A stretch of DNA of 64,000 nucleotides from Variovorax sp. MHTC-1 (GTDB lineage Bacteria > Pseudomonadota > Gammaproteobacteria > Burkholderiales > Burkholderiaceae_C): positions 1-64,000 of the forward strand of contig NZ_RWKI01000005.1 of assembly GCF_003984645.1 (NCBI RefSeq), read 5' to 3'. The notes below the pieces were generated by a model. That model made no database searches, was not told the origin of the DNA, and saw nothing but the letters and a program-made list of their open reading frames with translations. The position numbers and the translations under genes were made by a program. Position 1 is the stretch's first letter. Every line of letters starts with the position of its first letter. Shown here piece by piece: positions 44,714-54,727 of the stretch.

Positions 44714-46960
44714 TCAGGCGCGCCGTGCGCTGGTTGTCGGCCTGGACAGCTCGTGCCAGGCGCCGACCAGCGCCTCGGCAAAGGCTTCGTCGTTGATGTG
44801 CAGGGGCAGCCGCTGCAGCTTGCGCTCGGCGCCGCTTCGGAATCCCTTCTCGATGGCATCGAACAGCGCCCGATCGGCTTCGGGGTCGTGGAAGGGTTGG
44901 CCGGGCCGGTCGATCGCGGAGACGCCGCCTTCGGGGATCAGGAAGCGCAGCGGCCCGCGCATCGCGTTGAGCTTGGCGGCTATGAATTCGCCGATCGCGC
45001 GGCACTCGTCGGCGGTGGTGCGCATCAGCGTCACCGTCGGGTTGTGGCGGTACAGCTTGCGTGCGCGCAAGCGCTCGGGGACCGTATCCCAGGCGCCGAA
45101 GTTCACCATGTCCAGCGCGCCGCACGAGCCGACGTAGGGCAGGGCGTGGCGCGCGAACACGTCCATGCGCGCCGGTCCGGCCGAGAGCACGCCGCCCGCG
45201 ATCTCGTCGGCGATCTCGGTCGTCGAGACGTCGATCACGCCGGCCAGCAGGCCCGAGTCGGCGAGCTTTTCCATCGACTGGCCGCCGACGCCCGTGGCAT
45301 GGAACACGAGGCAGTCGTAGCTGTCCTGGAGGCGCTTGGTGATTGCCTGCACGCAGGGCGTCGTCACGCCGAACATCGTGAGGCCGATCGCCGGCTTGTC
45401 GACGGCCGACCGGACCGGCGGGTGGGCGATCATCCCGGCCAGCGCATTCGCGGCGTTGGCGAGCACGCATTCGCTGATGCGGTTGATGCCCTGCACGTCG
45501 GTGACCGAGTACATCATGCAGATGTCGCTCGGACCCACGTAGGGCCGCGTGTCTCCGCTCGCCATGGTCGAGACCATCATCTTGGGCACGCCGATCGGCA
45601 GCGCGCGCATGCCCTGCGCGGCCATCGAGGTGCCACCGGAGCCGCCGGCGGAGATGATGCCGCCGAGGTCGCGCCGCGTCTGCACGAAGGCTTCGAAGGC
45701 GAGCGCCATCGCGGCGGTCGCGCTGCCGCGGTCGCCGCTGAAGACGGCTGATTCGCCTTGCGGGTGATGGCGCGCGACCTCGCGCGGGTGCACGTTGGCC
45801 AGCGAGGTCTTGCCGGAGGTCGACAGGTCGACCGTGACCACGCGCAGCCCTGAACGCTCCAGGCACTGGCGCAGGAAGAGCAGTTCGCGGCCCTTGGTGT
45901 CGAAGGTGCCGGCCACGTAGGCGGCGCGCGCGCTGCTGGCGGCGACGGGCAGGTCGAAGACGCGGGGCGACGCGGCCGCCGGCGCGGCCGGCGCGACGGC
46001 CGGCGCTTGCGCTGCGGGCGCCACGCGCGCGATGTCGACCACCGGCGCAGCCGTGCCGCCGGCGTTCCAGCGCGTGAAGCCGCGCACCCTGCTCGGCGCG
46101 AGCTCGTCGAGCGAAGGCGCGCCCTCGCCATGCGCGCGGCGCACGGTGAACACCTGCGTGGGCGCGGGCTGTTCGACGCGGACGGCCTCGGCCTCGGCGC
46201 CGGGCCCGGCCTTTTCGTCATGGCCGTTCGAGCGCAAGCCGAGCAGGCGCTCCTGCAGAGCGCGGTCGCCGGCGAGCTGCGCGCTCGGCATCTGCTGCGC
46301 GATGCGGCCGTTGACCATCACGCCGATGCGGTCGGCCACCGAGATCGCGACGCCGAGGTTCTGCTCGATAAGGAGCACCGCGATCTTGCCTTCGGCCGCG
46401 AGATCGCGCAGCGCCTGCGCCACCTGCTCGACGATCACCGGCGCCAGGCCCTCGGTGGGCTCGTCCATCACCAGCAGCTTCGGGTCCAGCAGCAGCGCGC
46501 GTCCGATCGCGAGCATCTGCTGCTCGCCGCCGGAGAGCTGCGCGCCGCCATGGCCGCGGCGTTCGGCCAGGCGCGGGAACATCGCGTAGATGCGATCGAC
46601 ACCGCGCCGGCGGCCGGCGGCCAGGCGCAGCGTCTCGTCGACCGAGAGCGAGGGCCACACGCGCCGGCCCTGCGGCACGTAGGCGATGCCGCGCTTCGTA
46701 ATCTCGTTCGGCGCCAGGCCGAGGATCTCCTCGCCCGCGAACCGGATGCTGCCGCGCGCCGGCACCAGGCCTGTGACCGCGTTGCACAGCGTGGTCTTGC
46801 CCATGCCGTTGCGCCCGACGATGCCGAGCACGCCGCGCTCCAGCGTCAGGCTCACGCCCTGCAGCGCATGGGCGCGGCCGTAGAAGACGTCGAGGCCCTC
46901 GATCGCGAGCACCGGCGCCCCGCTCGTCGTGTTGTCGCGGTGCTTGCCGAACCAGGCCAT
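44714..46960 (-). CDS. Fusion of LivF-type ABC ATPase and UPF0261 (Tm-1 N-terminal type) domain
   Basis: A 748-aa two-domain protein. Residues 18-242 are a complete ABC ATPase: Walker A GRNGMGKT (49-56), signature LSGGEQQ (142-148), Walker B LLVMDEP (163-169). After an Ala/Pro-rich linker (about 243-345) follows a UPF0261 domain starting [21 protein letters not shown], with [13 protein letters not shown] and [13 protein letters not shown]0261 is a two-subdomain nucleotide-binding-like fold of unknown reaction, the Tm-1 N-terminal type. The ATPase pairs with the LivG product encoded directly upstream (ATG overlaps the stop of livG). Confidence 0.9.
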   Translation of the reverse strand: MAWFGKHRDNTTSGAPVLAIEGLDVFYGRAHALQGVSLTLERGVLGIVGRNGMGKTTLCNAVTGLVPARGSIRFAGEEILGLAPNEITKRGIAYVPQGRRVWPSLSVDETLRLAAGRRRGVDRIYAMFPRLAERRGHGGAQLSGGEQQMLAIGRALLLDPKLLVMDEPTEGLAPVIVEQVAQALRDLAAEGKIAVLLIEQNLGVAISVADRIGVMVNGRIAQQMPSAQLAGDRALQERLLGLRSNGHDEKAGPGAEAEAVRVEQPAPTQVFTVRRAHGEGAPSLDELAPSRVRGFTRWNAGGTAAPVVDIARVAPAAQAPAVAPAAPAAASPRVFDLPVAASSARAAYVAGTFDTKGRELLFLRQCLERSGLRVVTVDLSTSGKTSLANVHPREVARHHPQGESAVFSGDRGSATAAMALAFEAFVQTRRDLGGIISAGGSGGTSMAAQGMRALPIGVPKMMVSTMASGDTRPYVGPSDICMMYSVTDVQGINRISECVLANAANALAGMIAHPPVRSAVDKPAIGLTMFGVTTPCVQAITKRLQDSYDCLVFHATGVGGQSMEKLADSGLLAGVIDVSTTEIADEIAGGVLSAGPARMDVFARHALPYVGSCGALDMVNFGAWDTVPERLRARKLYRHNPTVTLMRTTADECRAIGEFIAAKLNAMRGPLRFLIPEGGVSAIDRPGQPFHDPEADRALFDAIEKGFRSGAERKLQRLPLHINDEAFAEALVGAWHELSRPTTSARRA

Positions 46961-47781
46961 CAGTGCCGGCTCCCCATGTAGATCGCCTGCACCTGCGCGT
47001 CGTTCTCTATCTCCTGCGGGCTGCCGGTGCGAAGCTCGCGCCCGTTGTGCATCACGGTGACGCGGTCGACCACGCGCAAGGCGATGTCGAGGTCGTGCTC
47101 GATCAGGACGAAGCTCATGTGCGCGGGCAGCGAGCGCAGCAGCGCGACCAGCTCGCGGCGCTCGGCCGGCGACAGGCCCGCGGCCGGTTCGTCGAACAGC
47201 ACGAGGCGCGGCGCGCCGGCCAGCGCCATGCCGATCTCCAGCTGGCGCTGCTGGCCATGCGCCAGGTTGGCGACGCGCTCGTTCGCGAGATGGGCGAGCC
47301 GCGTGCGCTCGAGCAGGTTCCTGGTCGCGCTCATGGACGCGTCGCCTGCGCGCGGGCGCCAGCAGCTGAAGCGGCCGCTCGCCACGCCGCGCACCGCGAG
47401 GAAGAGGTTGTCGCGCACGGTGAGTTCGCGAAACAGCAGCGAGGACTGGTAGGTGCGCCGCAAGCCCTTGCGGATGCGTTCGTAGGGCGGCAGCTCGGTG
47501 ATGTCCTCGCCGAAGAAATGGATCCGCCCGGCAGTGGGCGGGAAGTCGCCGGTGATGGCATTGAAGAGCGTGGTCTTGCCGGCGCCGTTGGAGCCGAGCA
47601 CCGCGTACTTCTGCCCGGCGGCGACCGAGAAGGACACGTCGTCGACCGCCCGCAGCGCACCGAAGGTCCGCGTGACGCCGGTGAGCACCAGCGCGTCGCT
47701 GGACGCGAGCGGCGGCTGCGCGGGCCGGCCGTCCGCCGCGCGGGCGGCCGGCGGCCTGGCGATGGAGGCGACGGAAGCCAC
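46960..47781 (-). CDS. livG: LivG-type ABC ATPase
   Basis: ATPase of 273 aa in the second importer. Walker A is GSNGAGKT (about residues 63-70), signature [15 protein letters not shown], Walker [16 protein letters not shown] Pro/Ala-rich N-terminal extension of about 30 residues precedes the domain. It starts at a GTG (47781), 13 nt after the binding-protein stop, and its stop touches the fusion gene's start. It works with the LivF domain of the fusion and the LivH and LivM permeases. Confidence 0.94.
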   Translation of the reverse strand: MASVASIARPPAARAADGRPAQPPLASSDALVLTGVTRTFGALRAVDDVSFSVAAGQKYAVLGSNGAGKTTLFNAITGDFPPTAGRIHFFGEDITELPPYERIRKGLRRTYQSSLLFRELTVRDNLFLAVRGVASGRFSCWRPRAGDASMSATRNLLERTRLAHLANERVANLAHGQQRQLEIGMALAGAPRLVLFDEPAAGLSPAERRELVALLRSLPAHMSFVLIEHDLDIALRVVDRVTVMHNGRELRTGSPQEIENDAQVQAIYMGSRH

Positions 47782-47794
47782 CGGCGCCTTTCGC

Positions 47795-49051
47795 TTACGG
47801 GCAACTCGGCACGTCGCGCGAGCCGATCTTGAACTCGTCGGGCTTCATGCCCAGCAGCTGCTCGACGTTGTCGACCTTGCTGTGCACCTTGTTGAACAGG
47901 TTTCCCTTCGAGTCCTTCACGACTTCGGTGACGAAAGTGGTACCGATCGCCTGGCGGTTGGCGTCCAGCTTGACGTCGCCGTTCGGCGTCTTCAGCGTCA
48001 TCTTCGACAGCGTTTCGCGGAACTTGGCCTGATTGTTGGACAGGTCGCCCTTGACCGCGTCCAGCCCGTCCAGTGCCGCCTTCATGTTGACGTAGTAAAC
48101 GTAGGCGAACAGGCTCGGGCTCGGGAAGCCGCCGGCCGAGACCGGATAGTTCTTCTGGTAATCGGCGACGAAGGCCTTCCATTCCGCGCCGTCGTAGGCG
48201 TCGGCCAGCGGCCCGGCCGACAGCGTGCCGACCAGCGAGTCGCGGCGCTTGCCCTTGTAGTTGAGCACGTCCTGGCTGACGGTGATCGAGCCGCCGAGTA
48301 TCGGCTTGTCGCCGCCCGCGTTCTCGTACTGGGTCAGGAAGTTGACCGCGTCGGCGCCGCCGAGCACGACCAGGAGCGCGTCGACGTCCTTCGGGATCTT
48401 CGCGATCACCGACGAGTAGTCCTTGCCGCCCAGCGGTACCCAGGCCTTCTCGGGCACCTTGCCGCCGGCCTTGCAGTACTCGGCCATGAAGCCCTGCACC
48501 TGCGAGTAGGGGAAGGCGTAGTCCTCGGCGATCACCATGGTGCGCTTGTAGCCCTTGGCCAGCGCCGCCTTGCCGAGGCCCATCATCCACTGCGCGCCTT
48601 CGGTGTTGAAGCGGAAGAAGTTCGGGCTCGGGTTGACCAGCGTGGTCGCCTGCGCGCCGGAGGCGCCGTTGATGAAGGTCACCTGCGGCTGGGTCTTGGA
48701 ATAGTCCTTGACCGCGATGCCTTCGCCGCCGGACAGCGGGCCCACCATGATGTCGACCTTGTCCTGCTCCACCAGCTTGCGCGTCGCGTTGACCGCGACG
48801 TCGGGCTTGGCGTCGGAGCTGGCCTTGATGAGCTCGATCTTGCGGCCAGCCACCGTGCCGCCGCGCTGCTTGACCGCCAGCTCGGCGCCGCGCATGCCGT
48901 CCGCGCCACCGGCCGCGAACGGCCCCTCGAGCGTGGCCAGGAGGCCGATCTTCACCGGCTGGCCCTGCTGCGCCCAGGCGCCGCCTGCCAGCGCCGCGGC
49001 AGCGGCCGCGCCCAATATCGAACGAACCCAGAGTCGCTTAGTCACGTTCAC
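47795..49051 (-). CDS. Liv-type ABC substrate-binding protein
   Basis: Periplasmic binding protein of 418 aa. The signal peptide (MNVTKRLWVRSILGAAAAAA, cleaved after GGAWA) is followed by QPVKIGLLATLEGPFAAGG, the Peripla_BP_6 start, and SSDAKPDVAVNATRKLVEQ. It ends with a Cys (VPSCP). It starts at GTG 49051, after AAAGGAG, and overlaps the stop of livM (GTGA). The ligand of this importer is unknown; linked hydrolases suggest an amide or aromatic compound. Confidence 0.94.
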   Translation of the reverse strand: MNVTKRLWVRSILGAAAAAALAGGAWAQQGQPVKIGLLATLEGPFAAGGADGMRGAELAVKQRGGTVAGRKIELIKASSDAKPDVAVNATRKLVEQDKVDIMVGPLSGGEGIAVKDYSKTQPQVTFINGASGAQATTLVNPSPNFFRFNTEGAQWMMGLGKAALAKGYKRTMVIAEDYAFPYSQVQGFMAEYCKAGGKVPEKAWVPLGGKDYSSVIAKIPKDVDALLVVLGGADAVNFLTQYENAGGDKPILGGSITVSQDVLNYKGKRRDSLVGTLSAGPLADAYDGAEWKAFVADYQKNYPVSAGGFPSPSLFAYVYYVNMKAALDGLDAVKGDLSNNQAKFRETLSKMTLKTPNGDVKLDANRQAIGTTFVTEVVKDSKGNLFNKVHSKVDNVEQLLGMKPDEFKIGSRDVPSCP

Positions 49052-50181
49052 GGTTGTCTCCTTTGGTTGGAAATCAAGCCTGGTCTCGGGCCGAAACGCG
49101 AGCGCAACATCGCCCACAGTCCGAGCAGGCCGTCGGGGGAAAAAAGCACCACGGCGAGGAACACGCCGCCGATCACGAGATTGAAGCGCTCGCGGTCGAT
49201 CAGGTCGATGGCGAAGGTCTGCAGCAGCACGAAGACCAGCGCGCCGAGGAAGGCGCCGATCGGGTGCCGGATGCCGCCGAGCACCGCGATCACGAGGATG
49301 TTGATCAGCCAGGAAGTGCCGACCGAGCCCGGCGACATCAGCGCGTTGTACCAGGCGAGCAGGATGCCGCCGACGGCCGCGATCGCGCCGGCCAGCGCAT
49401 AGGCCGCCACGCGATGCGCGACCACATGGAAACCGAGCGCGCGCATGCGCCGCGGGTTGTCGCGGATGCCCTGCAGCGCGATGCCGAAGGGCGCGCGCAC
49501 GATCCAGCGCACCAGCAGGTATGCGGCGAGCGACAAGGCCAGCGCGAGGAAATAGAAGGGCAGCGGGTCGCGCCAGTTGACGCCGAAGACGGTGGGCGGC
49601 TTCAGCTCGCGCAGGCCCTGGAAGCCGTTGAAGAGGCTGTAGTTCTGCAGCACCAGGTAGTAGAACGCGACCCCGATGGCCAGCGTGATCATGATCGTGT
49701 AGATGCCTTCGGTACGCACCGACAGCCACCCGATCAAGGTCGCGGCGATGGTCGCTATGAGCAGTGCGAAGGGCACCGCCGCCCACCATGGCCAGCCGAG
49801 GCTGATCTCGGCGCTGCTGCTGGTGCCGAGTATCGCGAGCGCATAGCCGGCGATGCCGGCCACCGTCATCTGCGCCAGCGAGATCATGCCGCCGTAGCCG
49901 GCCAGGAAGGTCAGCGAGAGTGCGATCAGCCCGAGCACCAGCGCCTGCGCCGCGACCTGGAAGGTGAAGAAGGGCGAGGCGATGAAAGGGAGCAGCAGCA
50001 GGGCGGCGAGCACGACGATGTGGTGCGGGCCGACGTATGCGCGCAGCGCATCGAACCAGCGCGCACCGCGCTCGGCGGGCTGCGCCGGGATGCCCGGGAA
50101 CGGCACCGCCGCGGCCGGGCGAATCGACGAGGTCATGGCGGCGCGCCCGTTCATCGCGCGGCGCCATTTTGCGGCGCTCAC
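49048..50181 (-). CDS. livM: LivM-type ABC permease
   Basis: Inner-membrane permease of 377 aa with about ten hydrophobic segments. The motif FLAGYGGMISLAQMTVAG is LivM-like, and VIAVLGGIRHPIGAFLGAL is the EAA loop. I chose the GTG at 50181 because GGGAGG lies 6-9 nt upstream and because it overlaps the livH stop; ATGs at 50154 and 50136 are weaker. N-terminal residues 1-50 are hydrophilic and atypical, so the true start could be at one of these. Confidence 0.9.
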   Translation of the reverse strand: MSAAKWRRAMNGRAAMTSSIRPAAAVPFPGIPAQPAERGARWFDALRAYVGPHHIVVLAALLLLPFIASPFFTFQVAAQALVLGLIALSLTFLAGYGGMISLAQMTVAGIAGYALAILGTSSSAEISLGWPWWAAVPFALLIATIAATLIGWLSVRTEGIYTIMITLAIGVAFYYLVLQNYSLFNGFQGLRELKPPTVFGVNWRDPLPFYFLALALSLAAYLLVRWIVRAPFGIALQGIRDNPRRMRALGFHVVAHRVAAYALAGAIAAVGGILLAWYNALMSPGSVGTSWLINILVIAVLGGIRHPIGAFLGALVFVLLQTFAIDLIDRERFNLVIGGVFLAVVLFSPDGLLGLWAMLRSRFGPRPGLISNQRRQP

Positions 50182-51125
50182 GATGCCCTCCCCATGATTC
50201 CCCGCGGCCGGAAGGCGAGCACGAGGATCAGGATGCCGAAGGTGAAGACCACGCTGTAGGTCGGCGCATAGGCGAGGCCGTAGGTCTCGGCGAGGCCGAG
50301 AATCACCGCGCCGATCGCGGCGCCCACGACACTGCCCATGCCGCCGACGATCACGACGATCAAGGAGGCGAGCAGCAGCCGGATGTCCTCGCCCGGCACC
50401 ATCGACAGCTCGACCGCGCCGATCACGCCGCCGAAGCCCGCCAGCCCGGCGCCGAGCATGAAGGTGATCGCGAACACGCGGTTCACGTTCACGCCGGCGG
50501 CCGCGAGCATCGCGCGATCGTCGACGCCGGCGCGGATCATCATGCCGACCCGCGTGCGGTTCAGCAGCCACCACAGCCCGACGCCGATCAGGATGCCGAA
50601 GCCCAGCAGGCTGAGCCGGTAGGCGGAGTACGCGCGGATGAGCGGGATGTCGCGAATCGGCCCCTGCAGCCAGCTCGGGGCTTCCATCTGGTGCACCTGG
50701 CCGGTGAAGATCCACAGCAGCACGTCGGCGATCACGATCGACAGGCCGATCGTCACCAGTGTCTGGCGCAGCTCCTCGCCCTGCATGTGGCGCAGGATCA
50801 GCCACTGGATCAGGAGCCCGGCGATCGCCGACGCGGCGAAGCCGGCCGCCACCGCGAGAATCCACCAGCCGGTGTGGTTCGCGACCACGTAGCCCACGTA
50901 GCCGCCGAGCAGGTACAGCGAGCCGTGCGCGAGGTTGACGTTGCGCATCAGCCCGAAGACCAGCGTGAAGCCGCTGGCGACGATGAAGTACAGCGAAGCC
51001 AGCGTGAGGCTGTTGAGCAGCGTGACGAGGTAGAGGCGCGCGTTGTCGAAGAGCGCCCAGAGCGAGAACGCGAGGACCGGGCCGCCCACCAGCAGCCACA
51101 ACAGCCAACGACCCGTTGATGTCAT
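50178..51125 (-). CDS. livH: LivH-type ABC permease
   Basis: Permease of 315 aa, with about nine hydrophobic helices. An extra N-terminal helix (RWLLWLLVGGPVLAFSLWAL) precedes the usual LASLYFIVASGFTLVFGLMR start, and VGGMGSVVGAAIGAVIL is the EAA loop. It starts at an ATG overlapping the amidohydrolase stop (ATGA), which couples hydrolase and transporter translation. It pairs with the livM product. Confidence 0.93.
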   Translation of the reverse strand: MTSTGRWLLWLLVGGPVLAFSLWALFDNARLYLVTLLNSLTLASLYFIVASGFTLVFGLMRNVNLAHGSLYLLGGYVGYVVANHTGWWILAVAAGFAASAIAGLLIQWLILRHMQGEELRQTLVTIGLSIVIADVLLWIFTGQVHQMEAPSWLQGPIRDIPLIRAYSAYRLSLLGFGILIGVGLWWLLNRTRVGMMIRAGVDDRAMLAAAGVNVNRVFAITFMLGAGLAGFGGVIGAVELSMVPGEDIRLLLASLIVVIVGGMGSVVGAAIGAVILGLAETYGLAYAPTYSVVFTFGILILVLAFRPRGIMGRAS

Positions 51126-52405
51126 GCAGCCCGCTCCCACACCCGCTGCGACGCGATCTCCGGCGCCTTGGCGAACTCGCCGTCCTTCATCACCGCGAGG
51201 ATGCGCTTCGGGTCGCGCAGGATGGCGAGGTTGGCGAGCGGATCGCCGTCGACCAGCAGCAGGTCGGCCAGGTAGCCGTCCTGAATGGTGCCGAGCTCGT
51301 GGCCGCGCATCATGATCTGGCCGCCGTAGACCGTGGCCGAGCGGATCGCCTCGGCCGGCGTGAAGCCGAGGTGCTTGACGAAGAACTCCAGGTCGCGCGC
51401 GTTCTGGCAATGCGGCGTGAAGGCGAAGCCGTAGTCGCCGCCGGGCAGGACGCGCACGCCGCGCCGGTGCATGGCCTTCAGCGACTCGAGCGCCGCGTCC
51501 CATTCGATCTGGTAGCCCATCGCGACCGCCTTCTCGTGCGTGATGCCGTAGGGCTCGGCCTCGTGCAGCATCGCGTAGATGATCGCGATGCCCGGCGCGA
51601 CGAAGACGCGCTCCTTCGCGGCCTCCAGCATGTCGAGCGTCTCCTCGTCGGTGAAGCTCGCGTGGTAGATCACGTCGATGCCGTGGCGCAGCGCCTGCTT
51701 GACCGAGGCCGCCGAGCGCGCATGCGCGGTGCCGCGCTTGCCGCGCACACGCACTTCCTGCATCGCCGCGTCGACCTCGGCATCGCTCATCCAGGTGGTC
51801 TCGGCCGGCGAGTCGGGCGTGAAGTTGTCGCCCGAGAGATTGAGCTTGATCGAGTCGACGCCGTACTTGAGGAACATGCGCACCACCTTGCGCATCTCGT
51901 CGGCCGAGTTCACGTTCACGCCGAAGCTGAACTCGGGGAAGGGCAGGTGCGGCAAGGTCTCGTCGCCCAGGCCGCCGGGCACGGTGATCTCCTGGCTCGC
52001 GGCCAGGTAGCGCGGCCCGGGGATCTGGCCCGCGTTGATGGCGTTGCGGATCACCACGTCGAGCCGCGGCTTGGCGCAGGCCGCGCCCACGCAGGAGGTG
52101 AAGCCGGCTTCGAGATAGCGCTTGGCGACCTTGGCGCACCACAGCACGTGCTCCTCCAGCGGCATGCGCTGGATCGCCGAGAGCGTGGCCGCGTCGTTCC
52201 ACGAGAAGTGCGTGTGGGCCTCGCAGAGGCCGGGCATCAGCGTGGCGCCGGCGCCGTCGACCACCATCGCGCCGCCGGGCGCGATCGGCGCCGTGCTGCG
52301 GCCGACCTGGCGGATGCGGTTGCCGCGCACCAGCACGCTGCCGGTGTACGGGTTCTGCCCCGTGCCGTCGAGGATGCGAACGTTGGTGAAGACAACATCG
52401 CTCAT
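51122..52405 (-). CDS. Metal-dependent amidohydrolase (paralogue A)
   Basis: Cytosolic amidohydrolase-superfamily enzyme of 427 aa. Metal ligands are His64 and His66 in AHTHFSWN, a likely carboxylated Lys in VDSIKLNLSG, His in TAHARS, His in IYHASF, and Asp in GGDYGF. This is the prolidase/imidazolonepropionase-like subset acting on cyclic amides, peptides or related bonds. It is a paralogue of the gene downstream to the right (52559-53848): HTHFSWND, RYLAASQEITVPGGLGD and HASFTDEE occur in both. Substrate unknown. Confidence 0.93.
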   Translation of the reverse strand: MSDVVFTNVRILDGTGQNPYTGSVLVRGNRIRQVGRSTAPIAPGGAMVVDGAGATLMPGLCEAHTHFSWNDAATLSAIQRMPLEEHVLWCAKVAKRYLEAGFTSCVGAACAKPRLDVVIRNAINAGQIPGPRYLAASQEITVPGGLGDETLPHLPFPEFSFGVNVNSADEMRKVVRMFLKYGVDSIKLNLSGDNFTPDSPAETTWMSDAEVDAAMQEVRVRGKRGTAHARSAASVKQALRHGIDVIYHASFTDEETLDMLEAAKERVFVAPGIAIIYAMLHEAEPYGITHEKAVAMGYQIEWDAALESLKAMHRRGVRVLPGGDYGFAFTPHCQNARDLEFFVKHLGFTPAEAIRSATVYGGQIMMRGHELGTIQDGYLADLLLVDGDPLANLAILRDPKRILAVMKDGEFAKAPEIASQRVWERAA

Positions 52406-52423
52406 GAGCTTCTCCTGTCTTGC

Positions 52424-52534
52424 TCCCTCTCCCTCCGGGAGAGGGTGGGGGTGAGGGCGCTGGGCCTTCGAACATGTGGAGCGATGGATGCGTCCGGTGC
52501 CCTCACCGTGGCCCTCTCCCGGAGGGAGAGGGGA
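52424..52534. repeat. Long hairpin between the two amidohydrolase genes
   Basis: TCCCTCTCCCTCCGGGAGAG (52424 on, arm to 52458) pairs with an arm at 52499-52534 (ending CGGAGGGAGAGGGGA), loop 40 nt. Each arm contains its own CTCCGGGAG palindrome. On the transcribed strand the hairpin lies between paralogues and could modulate stability or ribosome access of the downstream gene, whose start lies 19 nt beyond. Confidence 0.85.
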
Positions 52535-52558
52535 CAAGAGGAAAACGCCGGTCTCATG

Positions 52559-53848
52559 TCAAGCCGCCCAGCGTGTCATGTGCGCCTGCCGCACCGGCGG
52601 CGCGCGGTGGAACTCGCCGTCCTTCATCACCGCCAGGATGCGGCTCTTGTCCTGCAGCACAGTGATGTCGGCCAGCGGATCGCCGTCGATCAGCAGGAGA
52701 TCGGCGAGATAGCCTTCGCGGATGTAGCCGAGCACCTTGCCCATGCGCATCATCGGGCCGCCCCAGGCGGTGGCCGAGAGCAGCGCTTCCATCGTGCTCA
52801 TGCCCACGTGCTTGACGAAGTACTCCAGATCCTTCGCGTTGGTGCCGTGCGGCGTCCACGCAAAGCCGTAGTCGCCGCCGGGCAGGATGCGGATGCCGCG
52901 CTTGCGCATCGCGCGCATGCTCTCGACCGCGGCCTCGAGCTCGCGGTGGTAGCCCATCTTGCGCGTCACCTCGGGCGTCAGGCCCCATTCGCTCGCGTGA
53001 TGGCAGGTGTTGATGAGCCAGGCCAGCCCCGGCGCGATGAAGTGCTCGAGCTTGTGCTCTTCCAGCATGTCGAGCGCTTCCTCGTCGGTGAAGCTGGCGT
53101 GGTAGATCACCTCGATGCCCTGCTTCACGCACTGCTTGATCGACCAGGTGGAGCGCGCATGCGCCGCCACGCGCTTGCCCCAGGCCTTGGCCTCCTGCAC
53201 GCAGACCGCGATCTCCTCTTCGGTGAACTGGCTCATCTCGCTGGACATGCCGGTGATCGACTCGCCCGAGAGATTGATCTTCAGCGAGTCGACGCCGTAC
53301 TTGGCGAACATGCGCACGCAGCGCCGCATTTCCTCGGCGCCGCTGACGACCGCGCCGAAGGCGAACTCGGGCTGCGGCAGGTGCGGCTGCGTGGTGTCGC
53401 CGAGGCCGCCGGGCACGGTGATCTCCTGGCTGGCCGCCAGGTAGCGCGGGCCGACGATGGTGCCGTCGGCGATCGCGTTGCGAATCACCACGTCGAGCCG
53501 CGGCTTCGCCGCCGCGGCGCCGACGCAGCTGGTCCAGCCCATATCGAGGTAGCGCTTCGCGACTTCGGCGCACCACAGGATGTGCTCTTCGGGCGGCATG
53601 CGCTGGATGGCGTCGAGGCTGGGCTGGTCGTTCCACGAGAAATGCGTGTGCGCCTCCACCATGCCCGGCATCAGGAAGGCGCCGGCGCCGTCGATCAGCT
53701 GCGCGCCCATCACCGGCGCCGAGCGCGCGCCGTAGCCAGTGGGCACGACGCGCGCGATGCGGTTGCCCTGCACCAGCACGTCGCCGGTGAAGGGCGCTTC
53801 GCCGCCGCCGTCGAAGATGCGGACGTTGGTGAACATCACATCGGCCAT
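52559..53848 (-). CDS. Metal-dependent amidohydrolase (paralogue B)
   Basis: A 429-aa enzyme of the same amidohydrolase subset. His67 and His69 (EAHTHFSWND) and the other ligand motifs DSLKINLSG, AAHARS, IYHASF and GGDYGF are all conserved, so it should be active. It likely arose by duplication with paralogue A and may act on a related or successive substrate. The gene starts at 53848, immediately after a GC-rich repeat. It belongs to the same minus-strand operon read from the FAH gene. Confidence 0.93.
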   Translation of the reverse strand: MADVMFTNVRIFDGGGEAPFTGDVLVQGNRIARVVPTGYGARSAPVMGAQLIDGAGAFLMPGMVEAHTHFSWNDQPSLDAIQRMPPEEHILWCAEVAKRYLDMGWTSCVGAAAAKPRLDVVIRNAIADGTIVGPRYLAASQEITVPGGLGDTTQPHLPQPEFAFGAVVSGAEEMRRCVRMFAKYGVDSLKINLSGESITGMSSEMSQFTEEEIAVCVQEAKAWGKRVAAHARSTWSIKQCVKQGIEVIYHASFTDEEALDMLEEHKLEHFIAPGLAWLINTCHHASEWGLTPEVTRKMGYHRELEAAVESMRAMRKRGIRILPGGDYGFAWTPHGTNAKDLEYFVKHVGMSTMEALLSATAWGGPMMRMGKVLGYIREGYLADLLLIDGDPLADITVLQDKSRILAVMKDGEFHRAPPVRQAHMTRWAA

Positions 53849-53849
53849 C

Positions 53850-53928
53850 AGTACCCCCTTCGGCGCTGCGCGCCGTTCCCCCCGAGGGGAAGCGAGCCCA
53901 CCTTCGGGCGGCCGGGCAGTGAGCTCAT
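53850..53928. repeat. GC-rich interspersed repeat before amidohydrolase B
   Basis: The block CCCCTTCGGCGCTGCGCGCC then CCCGAGGGGAAGCGAG and the end CTTCGGGCGGCCGGGCAG belong to the same family as 15398-15478 (shared CCTTCGGGCGGCCGGGC). It fills the gap between amidohydrolase B and the alpha/beta hydrolase gene. Confidence 0.65.
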
Positions 53929-53929
53929 C

Positions 53930-54727
53930 TCAGGTCCTCGCGTTGGTTGCCAGGAACTCGCGCAGCTCGCGCTGGCATTCGTCGGGACGCTCGACCGGCG
54001 TCCAGTGCCCGCAGCGCGGCAGCACCACCACGCGCTTGCTGGCCGCGTTGTGCAGCTTGTCGGCCATGGCGCGCACCGCCTGCGGCGGCGCGACGCCGTC
54101 CTCGTCGCCGGTGACCAGCAGCACGGGCGCTTCGATGCGCTCCAGCGCCGCTCCTCGGGCGCCGGCGAGCGCTTCGCAGCTGCGCGCATAGCCGTCGCCG
54201 TCCTGCCGCATCAGGCTCTCGCGCACGAAGGCCACGGCCAGCGGCAGGCGCTGGCGCGTGTCGGCGGAGACCGCGGCCTGCAGCAGCGACTGGGTGATCT
54301 CGTGCATGCCGGCCGCGCCTTCGCGCGCCTTGGCCGCGCGCGCCTGCATGGCGGCTCGCGCGGCGTCGGGCGGGGCGATCAGTGGCCCGAAGAGCGCGAC
54401 GCTGGCCGCAAGCTTGGGATGGTCGGCCGCGATGTGCTGGCAAACGATGGTGCCCATCGAATGCCCGATCCAGTGAGCCCGCGTGAGCTTCAGGCGCTCG
54501 CAGACGGCGAGCAACGTGTCGACGTAGCGCTCGATCGAGAGCGCGCCCTCGGCCCGCTGGGAGCGTCCACTGCCCGGCAGGTCGACGCGGATCACGCGAT
54601 GCCGCGCCAGCGCCGGCATCAGCGGCGTGAAGCTGTTCGAGCTGCCGCCCAGGCCGTGCACGCAGACGACGGCAGGGCCTTCGCCTTCTTCTTCCACCGC
54701 GATGCGATCGATCAATTGGAAGGCCAT
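53930..54727 (-). CDS. Alpha/beta hydrolase (enol-lactonase-like)
   Basis: A 265-aa alpha/beta-fold hydrolase. The oxyanion HGLGG lies at residues 24-28, the nucleophile Ser90 in GHSMG, and the Asp and His of the triad in TGDEDGVAP and GHWTPVE. The layout is like 3-oxoadipate enol-lactonase and C-C bond hydrolases. Its ATG directly follows the TAG of the FAH gene with no gap, so both are translated from one message. A role in opening or cleaving a ring product is suggested by the neighbours. Confidence 0.93.
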   Translation of the reverse strand: MAFQLIDRIAVEEEGEGPAVVCVHGLGGSSNSFTPLMPALARHRVIRVDLPGSGRSQRAEGALSIERYVDTLLAVCERLKLTRAHWIGHSMGTIVCQHIAADHPKLAASVALFGPLIAPPDAARAAMQARAAKAREGAAGMHEITQSLLQAAVSADTRQRLPLAVAFVRESLMRQDGDGYARSCEALAGARGAALERIEAPVLLVTGDEDGVAPPQAVRAMADKLHNAASKRVVVLPRCGHWTPVERPDECQRELREFLATNART

